From: Haloarcula limicola
GTDB lineage: Archaea > Halobacteriota > Halobacteria > Halobacteriales > Haloarculaceae
Length of the DNA: 64,000 bases
Direction: 5' to 3'
Assembly (NCBI RefSeq): GCF_010119205.1
Contig: NZ_WRXM01000001.1
Coordinates: 744,001 to 808,000 of the forward strand
In this document: positions 25,562-33,770 of the stretch, in pieces
How the letters are laid out: every line of letters starts with the position of its first letter
How positions within the stretch are numbered: the stretch's first letter is position 1
Notes under the pieces: model-generated
The model's database searches: none
Told to the model about the DNA's origin: nothing
The model's input: the letters and a program-made list of their open reading frames with translations, nothing else
Translations under genes and position numbers: made by a program

Positions 25562-27030
25562 CGGCGCTCGTCCTGATAGCGAGCGTCGCCGTCGTCCCGG
25601 TGACGGTCGCCGGTGCGGGCGTCGACGCGTCGGTGTCTAACGTCACCATCTCGCCCGCCAGCCCGGCGCCCGGCGAGTCGATCACGTTCACGCCGACGAT
25701 CCGGAACGCGCAGTCGAGTACCGCGCCGCTACAGGTGAACGCGATCGCCATCAGAAGGGCGTCGGGGCAGGGGATCACCGAGTACGAACGCGTCACGGAC
25801 GTCGGAACGATATCCCCCGGGTCGGACATACAGGTCCCGCTGACCCACACCTTCGACGAGGCCGGCACCCGGAACCTCCGGCTCATCGTCTACGGCGAGA
25901 ACGCGAACACGAACGCGTCCGTCCAGTTGCGCTATCCGATATCGCTCTCGGTCGAAGAGAACCACCCGCAGCTCGACGTCCGAGCCAACGAGTCGGTCGC
26001 CGGCGTCCCCGCCTCGGGAGCCGTCACCGTGGCGAACGGGCTCGACACCCCGGTCTCGAACGTCGAGATAACCGTCTCCGGCGACGGCGTCACGATGCTC
26101 GAAGACCGGACCGTGCTGGCGACGCTCCCCGCCGGGAACACCGCCTCGGCCCCGTTCCGGTTCCGCCCCGAGAGCGACGGAGCGCACGAACTCGAAGCGA
26201 CGCTCTCCTACACCGTCCCCGGCGGCACGGACCGGACCGTGACGCGGACGCAGACGATCCGAACGGAGGAACTCCGTGAGGGCGTCGTCCTCGACGCATC
26301 TGGCGTCGGCACCGGCACCGACCGCGCTCTGGCCGTCGACGTGATCAATCAGGGGAACGCGCCCGCGGAGGACGTGGTCGTCACGGCCTCGTCTGCCAAC
26401 GCGACGTTCCAGCGGGCGATCGTTTCGTCGGTACCCGCCGGCTCCTCGAAGCGGGTCCGGCTCAACGCCACGATGTCGGAGGGGAGCGCGGACGTCTCGG
26501 TCGACGCGAACTACGAGATCGGAACGCGACAGCGAAGCGCCGGCACGACCGCGCAGCTCCGCTCGGTTCCGGGCGCGATCCGGCTGACCGGCGTCTCCGT
26601 CAGCCGAGAGGGAGGTCACCTCCAGATAAGCGGGAGCGCGAGCAACGTCGGGATGTCGAGCGCGAACAGCGTCATCGTCGGCGTCGCTCCCACCGAGAAC
26701 GTCGAGCCCGTCGAACCGAACAAGGACTACTTCGTCGGGACGGTCCCCTCCTCGGACTTCGTCTCCTTCGACGTCACGGCCCGCACGACCGGCAACGTCT
26801 CCTCGGTCCCCGTCCAGGTGTCCTATCTCGTAGACGGGACCCGCAAGCAGCGGACGTTCCAGGTCGAGACCGGAACGACGTCGACCGGACCGGTGCAGAC
26901 GCCGGCCCAATCGAACGACAGCGGCGGCGGCCTGCTCCCGATACTCGCCGTCGGGGCCGTCGCGGTGGTCGTCGTCGCCGGCATCCTCATCCGCTGGTCC
27001 CGTCGCTCCGACGAGCCCGACGACATATGA
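25549..27030 (+). CDS. Secreted, C-terminally anchored adhesin-like protein (CARDB/S-layer-type repeats)
   Basis: A 493-residue protein with a Sec signal peptide (residues 1-22), several immunoglobulin-like beta domains and a C-terminal membrane helix (about 460-480) followed by a short basic, then acidic tail. The beta domains contain VTISPASPAPGESITFTPTI and VDVINQGNAPAEDVVVTASS, typical of CARDB/COG1361 modules. It lies outside the cell. The stop overlaps the ABC ATPase start by 4 nt, so it is the dedicated extracellular partner of the transporter. Confidence 0.85.
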   Translation: MRRLTALVLIASVAVVPVTVAGAGVDASVSNVTISPASPAPGESITFTPTIRNAQSSTAPLQVNAIAIRRASGQGITEYERVTDVGTISPGSDIQVPLTHTFDEAGTRNLRLIVYGENANTNASVQLRYPISLSVEENHPQLDVRANESVAGVPASGAVTVANGLDTPVSNVEITVSGDGVTMLEDRTVLATLPAGNTASAPFRFRPESDGAHELEATLSYTVPGGTDRTVTRTQTIRTEELREGVVLDASGVGTGTDRALAVDVINQGNAPAEDVVVTASSANATFQRAIVSSVPAGSSKRVRLNATMSEGSADVSVDANYEIGTRQRSAGTTAQLRSVPGAIRLTGVSVSREGGHLQISGSASNVGMSSANSVIVGVAPTENVEPVEPNKDYFVGTVPSSDFVSFDVTARTTGNVSSVPVQVSYLVDGTRKQRTFQVETGTTSTGPVQTPAQSNDSGGGLLPILAVGAVAVVVVAGILIRWSRRSDEPDDI

Positions 27031-27707
27031 CTGTCATCGACGCCCGAAACATCGTCAAGCGGTACCGGACCGGCGGCGAGACGCTGGAGGCCCTCGGCGG
27101 TATCGACTTCGCGCTCGAAGCCGGCGAGTTCGTCTCCATCATGGGGCCCAGCGGGAGCGGGAAGTCCACACTGCTCAACATCCTCGGCCTGTTAGCGACG
27201 CCGACGGAGGGCCGAGTCATTCTGAACGGCCGGGACGTGACCGACCTCGGCGACCGCAAGCGGACCGCCCTCCGGAAGCGGACCATCGGGTTCGTCTTCC
27301 AGCACTTCTACCTCCTGCCGACGCTGAACGCCGTCGAGAACGTCGAGGTCCCGCGCCTGTTCGACCGCGACCCCGACCGTGCGGCCCGCGCTCGCGACCT
27401 GCTCACGCGGGTCGGCCTCGGCGACCGCTTCGACCACAGACCCGACCAGCTCTCGGGCGGGCAGAAACAGCGCGTCGCCATCGCCCGCTCGCTCATCAAC
27501 GACCCGGCGATCGTCCTCGCCGACGAGCCGACGGGGAGCCTCGACCGCGAGACCGGTCGGCAGATCCTCGACGAGTTCCGCCGCATCGCCGACGAACAGG
27601 ACGTCGCCATCGTCGCGGTGACCCACGACGAACTGGTCAATCAGTACGTCGACCGGACGGTCCACCTCGTCGACGGCACCGTCGGAAAGGAGATATTGGA
27701 TGCTTGA
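27027..27707 (+). CDS. ABC transporter ATP-binding protein, MacB/LolD type
   Basis: A 226-residue stand-alone ATPase. Walker A is [13 protein letters not shown] near residues 39-51, the Q-loop is [12 protein letters not shown], the signature [15 protein letters not shown], Walker [13 protein letters not shown], and the switch region VAVTHDE. The sequence class is the MacB/LolD/FtsE group, whose transporters act on proteins, lipids or peptides in the envelope rather than on small-solute import. It overlaps both neighbours by a few nucleotides. Confidence 0.93.
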   Translation: MTVIDARNIVKRYRTGGETLEALGGIDFALEAGEFVSIMGPSGSGKSTLLNILGLLATPTEGRVILNGRDVTDLGDRKRTALRKRTIGFVFQHFYLLPTLNAVENVEVPRLFDRDPDRAARARDLLTRVGLGDRFDHRPDQLSGGQKQRVAIARSLINDPAIVLADEPTGSLDRETGRQILDEFRRIADEQDVAIVAVTHDELVNQYVDRTVHLVDGTVGKEILDA

Positions 27708-28845
27708 GCCGCTGTATCGCCGCTTCCCCGCGGCGCTGATGGCCAGCCGCAACCTCACGCGGACGAAGATGCGGTCGCTGCTGGCGTCGCTCGGTATCGT
27801 CATCGGCGTCGTCGCGATCGCGTCGCTCGGGATGTTCGGCGTCGCGCTGCAGTACTCGTTCACGCAGAACCTCGGGGGCGTCGGCAACCAGCTGACCGTC
27901 TCGCCGAATCAGGAGGCGGGCTTCGATTCGCTCTCGGAACGGGACGTCAGAGACATCAGACGCGCCGCGGGACCGGACGCGACGGTGTCGCCGGTCAAGC
28001 AGGGCGTCCAACCGGTCGCTTTCGACCGCAATCAGAACACGACGCAGTTAGTCTACGGGCTTCAAAACCCGGCGGAGGTATACAACGCTACCGAGGGACG
28101 CGTCCCGGAGCCGTTCCGCTCCGGCGCGCTCGTCGGTAGCGCTCTCGCAGAGCAACACGACTTGCATCCGGGGAGCACGATCGCCGTCAACGGGAGCGCC
28201 GTCAGGGTGCGCGCGGTGCTCGAATCGGGCGACGCGTTCTCGCCGCTCAACCCGGCGAACAGGCTCGTTCTCCCGGCCAGTAGCTTCGACCAGCGCGGGT
28301 ACTCGCAGGTGTACATCACCGCTCAGTCGGGGTCACAGGCCAACGAGACGGCAATGGCGATCCGGGAGTCGCTCAACGGCCGGCAGGAGCGGGTCACCGT
28401 CACGGAGTTCGGCGACATAGTCGACCTCATCGAACAGCAGTTCCAGATCATCAACACCGTCCTCGTCGGCATCGCCTCCATCTCGCTGTTCGTGGCCGGC
28501 ATCTCCATCCTCAACGTGATGCTGATGTCGACCGTCGAGCGCCGAGAGGAGATCGGCGTCCTGCGCGCGGTCGGCTATCAGAAGCGCGACGTGCTCAAGG
28601 TGATGCTGACCGAAGCGACGCTCCTGGGCGTCATCGGCGGGCTCGTCGGCGTCCTCATCAGCCTCGTCGCCGGACTGGCCATCAACCACTACACCGTCGG
28701 CGACGCGATGGCCGTCTTCCGGATGGCCAACGCGTGGTATCTGCTCGCGGCGTTCGGCTTCGGCGTGGTGACGAGCATCCTGAGCGGCCTCTATCCGGCG
28801 TGGAAAGCCGCCAGCGAAGAACCGGTCGAGGCGCTACGCGGCTAG
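27700..28845 (+). CDS. ABC transporter permease, MacB/FtsX type
   Basis: A 381-residue permease with the MacB layout: one N-terminal helix (SLLASLGIVIGVVAIASLG), a large extracellular MacB_PCD domain of about 200 residues, and three C-terminal helices with FtsX motifs (LNVMLMSTVERREEIGVLRAVGYQKRDV). It has no N-terminal nucleotide domain, so it works with the adjacent ATPase. It starts 8 nt inside the ATPase gene. The substrate is unknown. Confidence 0.92.
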   Translation: MLEPLYRRFPAALMASRNLTRTKMRSLLASLGIVIGVVAIASLGMFGVALQYSFTQNLGGVGNQLTVSPNQEAGFDSLSERDVRDIRRAAGPDATVSPVKQGVQPVAFDRNQNTTQLVYGLQNPAEVYNATEGRVPEPFRSGALVGSALAEQHDLHPGSTIAVNGSAVRVRAVLESGDAFSPLNPANRLVLPASSFDQRGYSQVYITAQSGSQANETAMAIRESLNGRQERVTVTEFGDIVDLIEQQFQIINTVLVGIASISLFVAGISILNVMLMSTVERREEIGVLRAVGYQKRDVLKVMLTEATLLGVIGGLVGVLISLVAGLAINHYTVGDAMAVFRMANAWYLLAAFGFGVVTSILSGLYPAWKAASEEPVEALRG

Positions 28846-29354
28846 GGCGTCGTCTCGACGCCGGGTTCGAGCCACGGTTCGGTGCGGCCGACGGTGACGG
28901 TGTCGAACTGCGCGAGCCACTCCTCGTCGCCGCGTTCGAAGGCGTCCAGCGCGTCGCCCACCGTGTAGGTGTACTCGCCGTCGGTACACGGGAAGACGGC
29001 CTCTAACTGCGTGTCGTCGTAGATCGCCAGCGAGACGACCGGGAAGACGACGACGTCGTCGACCCGGTCCAGCCCGACGTAGCTCCGGGTCCGCCGTTCG
29101 AAGGCCGGTTCCAGCGACGTGGCGTTGCGCTCGGCCCAGTCGCGGAACTCCTCGTAGGTCGCCAGCGCGCCCGACCGCTTGTCCTCGGCCATCGTCCGGA
29201 TCCGCTGCCACTCGCCGGCGACCATCGACTCCGTGAACACGCCGTTGGCTTCGAGCCGCTTGACTCGGTTCAGGACCTGCTGTTGGGCGTCGAAGGTGCC
29301 GTACGTGTCGCCGCGAAGATACAGTTCCGCCCGAAGGTGTGTGTCGTCAGTCAT
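28842..29354 (-). CDS. Conserved haloarchaeal protein of unknown function (170 aa)
   Basis: A 170-residue soluble acidic protein. The N-terminal half, GDTYGTFDAQQQVLNRVKRLEANGVF to about residue 70, is helical and could be a winged-helix domain. The C-terminal half has beta strands with VVFPVVSLAIYDD and a FPCTDGEYTYTVGDALDAF segment. I cannot name the family. Its stop overlaps that of the convergent ABC permease by 4 nt. Confidence 0.65.
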   Translation of the reverse strand: MTDDTHLRAELYLRGDTYGTFDAQQQVLNRVKRLEANGVFTESMVAGEWQRIRTMAEDKRSGALATYEEFRDWAERNATSLEPAFERRTRSYVGLDRVDDVVVFPVVSLAIYDDTQLEAVFPCTDGEYTYTVGDALDAFERGDEEWLAQFDTVTVGRTEPWLEPGVETTP

Positions 29355-29720
29355 GTTCTCTCGTCGTGAGTCAACACCCGAGAGTGACTAAACTCTTTCC
29401 CAGAGTGTCACTGTTTGCCACTCTATGGTTCCTACGTGAAATATCGGGCCAAAGAATCGCTAAAGACCACCGCAACGGCAATTTAGATGAAACAATTCTC
29501 GGCGGTAAATGACAATCTACCTGAATCAATTGTGGTCGGTGGTCGATAGTAATTTCGGCTTTCGTCGAACTCCCGATAACACTTCCCACGCCTCGTGCGA
29601 CCTGTATTCGCATAACGCGGTTAGCCGTGAGAGACCGACGGCCGATCGGAGAGATGCAACAAAACGAAGTCCGAGCGATCGGAGAGGGGCCTGCTCGACG
29701 TCGAGGTTCTTCGCTCCGTC

Positions 29721-29743
29721 GTCGGGCGACACCGCCGCCCGAC
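29721..29743. repeat. Inverted repeat, 8-bp stem and 7-nt loop
   Basis: GTCGGGCG (29721-29728) and CGCCCGAC (29736-29743) are perfectly complementary. It is the first of two adjacent hairpins behind the metE-like gene. Confidence 0.7.
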
Positions 29744-29747
29744 TGCC

Positions 29748-29768
29748 CGAGAGACCGACGGTCTCTCG
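29748..29768. repeat. Perfect inverted repeat, 9-bp stem and 3-nt loop
   Basis: CGAGAGACC and GGTCTCTCG flank a GAC loop. The hairpin is about 70 nt past the stop of the metE-like gene on its transcribed side, so it may end or stabilise that mRNA. It is followed by the tail CTCGCTGCTCACGGGTCA, related to tails near 33.6 kb and 61.2 kb. Confidence 0.7.
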
Positions 29769-29838
29769 CTGCTCAGAACCTCGCTGCTCACGGGTCACTC
29801 CGTTCCCCGCTCGCTTCCGAGATTTCGGAGAAATCCCG

Positions 29839-30915
29839 CTAGTCGTCCGCGCTCGCTTCCGCACCACCGCTCGCGACGACGTCGATCTCGCCGGCGTCGA
29901 GTTCCTCCTCGATCTCGCGGGCCGCCTGCACCATGTTCTCCATCTTGCCGTAGGCGACCTCGCGGGGCAGGAGTTTCACGCCGCAGTCCGGCGAGACGGT
30001 GAGTCGCTCCGGCGGAACGACCTCCAGTCCCTTCTTGATGTTCTCCTTTATCTCCTCGACGGACTCGACCTCGGCCGTGTGAGCGTCCAGAACACCCATC
30101 GCGAAGTCCTTCGTGAACTCGTGCTCCTTGAAGACGTCGAGCTGCTCGTAGTCGCCGTTGGCGAGTTCGAGGTCGTACTCGTGGACCGGGTACTCCAGAA
30201 TCTCGGGGTAGATGCGCGAGTAGTCGCCGTAACAGACGTGCAGGCCGAGGCGGACGTCCTCGGGCACGTCGTCGACGATGCGTTCGAGGCACTCGCCGAC
30301 GATGGCGTGGTCGTCCGGCGTCGTCGCCAGCGCCGGTTCGTCGATCTGGATGTAGCGCGCGCCGGCCTCGACCAGCGCCTCGATCTCCTCGTTGACGAGG
30401 TCGGCCAGCTCGTAGGCCAGTTCCTCCTCGCTGTCGTAGACCTCGTTGAACGACCAGTTGGCCAGCGTGTAGGGGCCGGTGATGGGCACCTTGACCGGGC
30501 GCTCGGCCACCTCGTCGGTGAACTCGAACTCCTCGACGAGCCACTGCTCGCCGTACTCGACCTCGTCGGCGACCGAGGGCTTATCGAAGTAGTTGTGGCC
30601 CCAGACCTTCACGCGGCCGTTGAACTCGTAGCCGTCGATGCGGTGGGCGAAGTACTCGACCATCTCGTTGCGGCGCATCTCGCCGTCGCAGATGACGTCG
30701 AGACCCGAGCGCTCGTGTTCGTGGGTGATGAGCCGCGAGGCGTCGTCTTTCGACTCCTCCCACTCGTCCTCGCCGAAGTCGGCGTCCCCGTCCTCGAACA
30801 TCTCGCGGGCGCGGTCGTGCCACTTCGGCTTGGGGTAGGAGCCGACCACCGTGGTCAGTAGGAAGTGATCGTTCGGGTGATTCTCCGGTCGGAACTGCTC
30901 GCGTGGTCCAGTCAT
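29839..30915 (-). CDS. metE: Methionine synthase, cobalamin-independent type, catalytic half
   Basis: A 358-residue UROD/MetE-like TIM-barrel protein, equivalent to the C-terminal catalytic half of bacterial MetE. Visible blocks are LLTTVVGSYPKP at the start, EMRRNEMVEYFA, VPITGPYTLANWSF, YIQIDEPALA, LHVCYGDY with zinc-ligand His and Cys, and LTVSPDCGVKLLPR with the later zinc cysteine. It makes methionine from homocysteine; the archaeal methyl donor is uncertain. The second half is encoded by the next gene upstream, 2 nt away. Confidence 0.88.
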   Translation of the reverse strand: MTGPREQFRPENHPNDHFLLTTVVGSYPKPKWHDRAREMFEDGDADFGEDEWEESKDDASRLITHEHERSGLDVICDGEMRRNEMVEYFAHRIDGYEFNGRVKVWGHNYFDKPSVADEVEYGEQWLVEEFEFTDEVAERPVKVPITGPYTLANWSFNEVYDSEEELAYELADLVNEEIEALVEAGARYIQIDEPALATTPDDHAIVGECLERIVDDVPEDVRLGLHVCYGDYSRIYPEILEYPVHEYDLELANGDYEQLDVFKEHEFTKDFAMGVLDAHTAEVESVEEIKENIKKGLEVVPPERLTVSPDCGVKLLPREVAYGKMENMVQAAREIEEELDAGEIDVVASGGAEASADD

Positions 30916-30917
30916 GG

Positions 30918-31910
30918 TTATGCCTCCACCTCCAGCGTCGTCGCGTTCGCAAGCGACTGTAGTTTATCCGCGAACTTGTTGACGGGAAGATAGAACAGCT
31001 CGGTGTTCGCGGTGGCGTAGACGGTGTCGTAGACGGTGTTGGTCTGCTGTTCGAACCAGTCGATGCGGTCGCGAATCGTCTCGGGCGCTTCGACGAGCGT
31101 GTTCTGTCCGTCGACGACGCCGAGCGCCACGTCGTCTTTCGTGCCGTACTCCTGGACGTTGTAGACGTTCTGGTCGTGGTTCGCTATCAGATCGAAGCCG
31201 ATGGCCTCGACGTCTGCGTCCATCAGGTGGGCGTACACCTTCTCCTCGATCGCTCCCCAGTAGGTGTGCGCGACGACGTCGGCGTCGACGGCGTCGGCGA
31301 CGGTGTCGATGGCCTCGCTGGCTCGTTCGTCCTCCCCGTCTTCGGGGGCGTTCTCGACCAGCGACGGTTCCAACAGGAACAGCGTCTCGACGTCGGGGAA
31401 CTGCTCGGCCTCGCCGGCGAGGAAGTCGGCGATGGCGTCGAGGAAGGCGGCGTCGTCGCCGTAGTGCTCGTCCGTGGCGAGGTCCGCGAGCGAGTACGGG
31501 CCGGGCAGCACCGCCTGCAGCCCGTCGTCGACGAGTTCGGCGGCCGCGTTCAGGTCGGCGGCGACGTCGCCGTCGGCCGAGAGGTCGCCCTGCACGACCG
31601 GCTCTCGGTAGAAGTTGTTGTTGTCGTAGTAACGGACGATCCCGCGCGTCTCGACGCTGTCGTGGACCGCCAGCGGGTGAGCGAGCATGTCGTCCCACCG
31701 GAGCTGGCCCTCGACGACGCGGTCGAGCCCCGCTTCCTGCTGGAGCGAGACGACTTCCTCGCGGGCGCGGTCGTAGGCCTGCGTGATCTCTCCGCCCTCG
31801 TCACCGCTGATGAGGTCGGTCTTCTGGTGTCCCTTCAGATCGGACAGTTCGTCCTTGGCCCAGTCCGGCAGCGGGAACAGACCGGGGGTCGTGGCGACTA
31901 TCTCTGTCAT
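30918..31910 (-). CDS. MetE N-terminal-half-like protein (methionine synthase partner)
   Basis: A 330-residue barrel protein of the same superfamily, resembling the N-terminal half of MetE (TPGLFPLPDWAKDELSDLKG, GLDRVVEGQLRWDDMLAHP, VLPGPYSLADLATDEHYGD, GVVDGQNTLVEAPETIRDRI). It lacks the zinc-binding His/Cys set, so it probably contributes substrate binding or structure. It is first in the two-gene operon, with a TATA box at 31936-31945 placed for a leaderless mRNA. Confidence 0.82.
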   Translation of the reverse strand: MTEIVATTPGLFPLPDWAKDELSDLKGHQKTDLISGDEGGEITQAYDRAREEVVSLQQEAGLDRVVEGQLRWDDMLAHPLAVHDSVETRGIVRYYDNNNFYREPVVQGDLSADGDVAADLNAAAELVDDGLQAVLPGPYSLADLATDEHYGDDAAFLDAIADFLAGEAEQFPDVETLFLLEPSLVENAPEDGEDERASEAIDTVADAVDADVVAHTYWGAIEEKVYAHLMDADVEAIGFDLIANHDQNVYNVQEYGTKDDVALGVVDGQNTLVEAPETIRDRIDWFEQQTNTVYDTVYATANTELFYLPVNKFADKLQSLANATTLEVEA

Positions 31911-31935
31911 TGCGCCCGCCTACGAAATGACGGGC

Positions 31936-31945
31936 TTTAATATTT
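31936..31945 (-). promoter_or_regulatory. TATA box of the methionine synthase operon
   Basis: AAATATTAAA (minus strand) is centred about 30 nt before the ATG at 31910, consistent with a leaderless or near-leaderless transcript. Confidence 0.6.
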
Positions 31946-31972
31946 CCTATTCGAGAAAATGCCCTATGGTAA

Positions 31973-32623
31973 TTACTGACGAGTGAACCGCAGGACGACG
32001 AGCTCCTCGTACGGATGCTTCTCGCTCGCGACCCGCTCGCTCGCTAGTCCGCGTTCGCGGCCGTACTCGCGGACGGCGTCGGGGTCGGTGAGGCTGCTGA
32101 CGAGCAAGAGCGCCGCGCCGTCGGGCGCGAGGACGCGACCGACGGACGCCAGAAACGGGTCGACGAGGCGGCGACCGTCTTCGCCGCCCGAGAGGGCGTG
32201 TTCCATCCAGTCGTCCCACTCCTCCTCTTCCGGCGTCGGGAGATACGGCGGATTGAACGTCACGAGGTCGAAGACGCCGTCGCGGAACGGTTCGAGCAGG
32301 TCGCCGCGGACGACCCGCACGCCGTTTTCCCGGGCCTGCCGACACGCGAGCGGGTTCACGTCCGCGCCGACGCTCTCGGCCCCCGCCTCGGCCATCGTCG
32401 CCGCGACGTAGCCCGATCCGGTGCCCACGTCGAGGACCCTGTCGCCCGCGCCCACCCGCTCGGACGCCGCCCGCGCCAACAGATCGGAGTCCTCCGCCGG
32501 TTGATACACGGACTCCACGTCGCGCCGATCGGCCAGCGCGGGCCGACCGCCGGTGTGAGTCACGTCGTCCGGGCCTCCTGTGTCGTCTGCGTCGCTGGTT
32601 CGCTCACCCTCCCTCATCCTCAC
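31973..32623 (-). CDS. HemK2-type protein glutamine methyltransferase
   Basis: A 216-residue SAM-dependent methyltransferase of the archaeal/eukaryotic HemK2 (N6AMT1) group, which methylates the GGQ glutamine of release factor aRF1. Motif I is VLDVGTGSGYVAATM and motif IV is FNPPYLPT, the NPPY signature for amide-nitrogen methylation. A disordered acidic extension of about 40 residues precedes the domain. Its start overlaps the ksgA stop by 4 nt, a common translation-related pairing in archaea. Confidence 0.88.
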   Translation of the reverse strand: MRMREGERTSDADDTGGPDDVTHTGGRPALADRRDVESVYQPAEDSDLLARAASERVGAGDRVLDVGTGSGYVAATMAEAGAESVGADVNPLACRQARENGVRVVRGDLLEPFRDGVFDLVTFNPPYLPTPEEEEWDDWMEHALSGGEDGRRLVDPFLASVGRVLAPDGAALLLVSSLTDPDAVREYGRERGLASERVASEKHPYEELVVLRFTRQ

Positions 32624-33477
32624 GCCTCCGGCTCGCCGACTTCGTAGGCCAACGTCGCCAGGTCGGCGAAGTCCGCCGGCGCGAGATTCCCGGCGCGGGC
32701 GCTCATCAGGTCCTCGTCGGCCGCCTCGACGACGGCGTCGGGGTCGCCCAGTCCCGAGATATGGGCGGTGTTCCGGACGGCGTTGCGCATCGTCTTCCGG
32801 CGCTGGGTGAACACCCCCTTCAGGAAGTCCATGAAGAAGGCGTCGTCGGGCACCGTGTACGCCGGTTCCCGCGGCGTCGTCCGCACGAGCGCGCTCGTCA
32901 CGCGCGGCTGCGGGTCGAACGCCTCCTTGGGAACCGTCTCGACGACATCCACGTCGGCGTAGTGGCCCGCCGTCACGGAGAGGCGGCCGTAGTCGTCTGT
33001 GCCGGGCTCGGCGGCCATCCGCTCGGCGAACTCCCGCTGGAACATCAGGACGAGCGGTCGCTTCCGCGGGAGGAGTCGAAACGCGATCTCGGAGGACGCG
33101 CCGTAGGGGAGATTCGAGATGCTGGCCGTGAACTCCGGCAGCGAGACGTCGAGCGCGTCGCCTTCGCGGACGGTCAGCCGGTCCGCCGCTCGCTCGGCGG
33201 CGAACTCCTCGCGGAGGTGCGCCGCGAAGTCCGGGTCGCGTTCGACGACGGTCACCTCCTCGGCGTGGCCGAGCAAGCGGTCGGTCAGCGCGCCGGGACC
33301 GCCGCCGATCTCGAGGACGTGAGAGAGGTCTACGTCCGCTTCGACGGCGTACTCGGGGATGCGATCGAGCACTCGGTCGTCGACGAGGAAGTGCTGGTCC
33401 TGTCGGGTGTCGGCCCGCTTGCCCGCTCGGCGGACGAGCGCGTCGGGGTTGCGACGCCCGGTCTGCGTGTCGGTCAT
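32620..33477 (-). CDS. ksgA: 16S rRNA (adenine dimethyl)transferase KsgA/RsmA/Dim1
   Basis: A 285-residue methyltransferase that dimethylates two adjacent adenines near the 3' end of 16S rRNA. QHFLVDDRVLDRI is the N-terminal signature, LEIGGGPGALTDRLL is the SAM-binding motif, and ISNLPYGASS is the NLPY catalytic motif. The C-terminal helical domain contains FFMDFLKGVFTQRRKTMRNAV. It is first in the pair with the HemK2-type gene and separated from the upstream DUF655 gene by a repeat-rich gap. Confidence 0.94.
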   Translation of the reverse strand: MTDTQTGRRNPDALVRRAGKRADTRQDQHFLVDDRVLDRIPEYAVEADVDLSHVLEIGGGPGALTDRLLGHAEEVTVVERDPDFAAHLREEFAAERAADRLTVREGDALDVSLPEFTASISNLPYGASSEIAFRLLPRKRPLVLMFQREFAERMAAEPGTDDYGRLSVTAGHYADVDVVETVPKEAFDPQPRVTSALVRTTPREPAYTVPDDAFFMDFLKGVFTQRRKTMRNAVRNTAHISGLGDPDAVVEAADEDLMSARAGNLAPADFADLATLAYEVGEPEA

Positions 33478-33530
33478 TGCGTCTCCGTAGGCGGTCGGCG
33501 ATTGAAAAGGTCGCCTACTCGCTGGCCGAC

Positions 33531-33770
33531 TTAGCTATCTGCCTCGCCCTGCTCTACGGCTCCCTACGATCGCCGTTTCGCCCCGAGGCGGAGTGAGGGA
33601 CGAACTCCGCCTCGCCCTGCTCCACGGGTCGTTTCACTCCCCGTTCCGCTTCGAGGCAGATAGCTTGGCTCCGCTCAGCTATCTGCCTCGCCCTGCTCTG
33701 CGGGTCGCTCTGCTCCCCGCTTCGCTTCGAAGCCTCGTTTCACTCGGCTTCGCCCTGCTCGCTTCGGCGA
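33531..33770. repeat. Array of about four degenerate 62-76-nt repeats with long hairpins
   Basis: Copies of GCCTCGCCCTGCTC or a close variant start at 33541, 33609, 33685 and 33747. Most are followed by a related CGGGTCG-CTCCCCG-TTCGCTTCGA tail. Two perfect hairpins lie in the array: 33584-33594 with 33604-33614 (11 bp), and 33653-33665 with 33677-33689 (13 bp). The right end enters the last codons of the DUF655 gene. Confidence 0.75.

Larger units (their letters stand above)
29355..29838. other. Intergenic region with A/T-rich left part and hairpin-rich right part
   Basis: Positions 29355-29620 are A/T-rich and hold the promoter of the 170-aa gene. Positions 29628-29835, just downstream of the metE-like gene, contain several short hairpins and a GC-rich tail. 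Small ORFs here lack coding character. Confidence 0.55.

Noticed and set aside
29371-29867. Two short minus-strand ORFs (80 and 113 codons) before the metE-like gene
   Set aside because: They lack acidic haloarchaeal composition and any domain, and they overlap each other in different frames and the hairpin region.
33531-33770. CRISPR array
   Set aside because: Repeats are degenerate, unevenly spaced and carry paired arms; there are no unique spacers and no cas genes.
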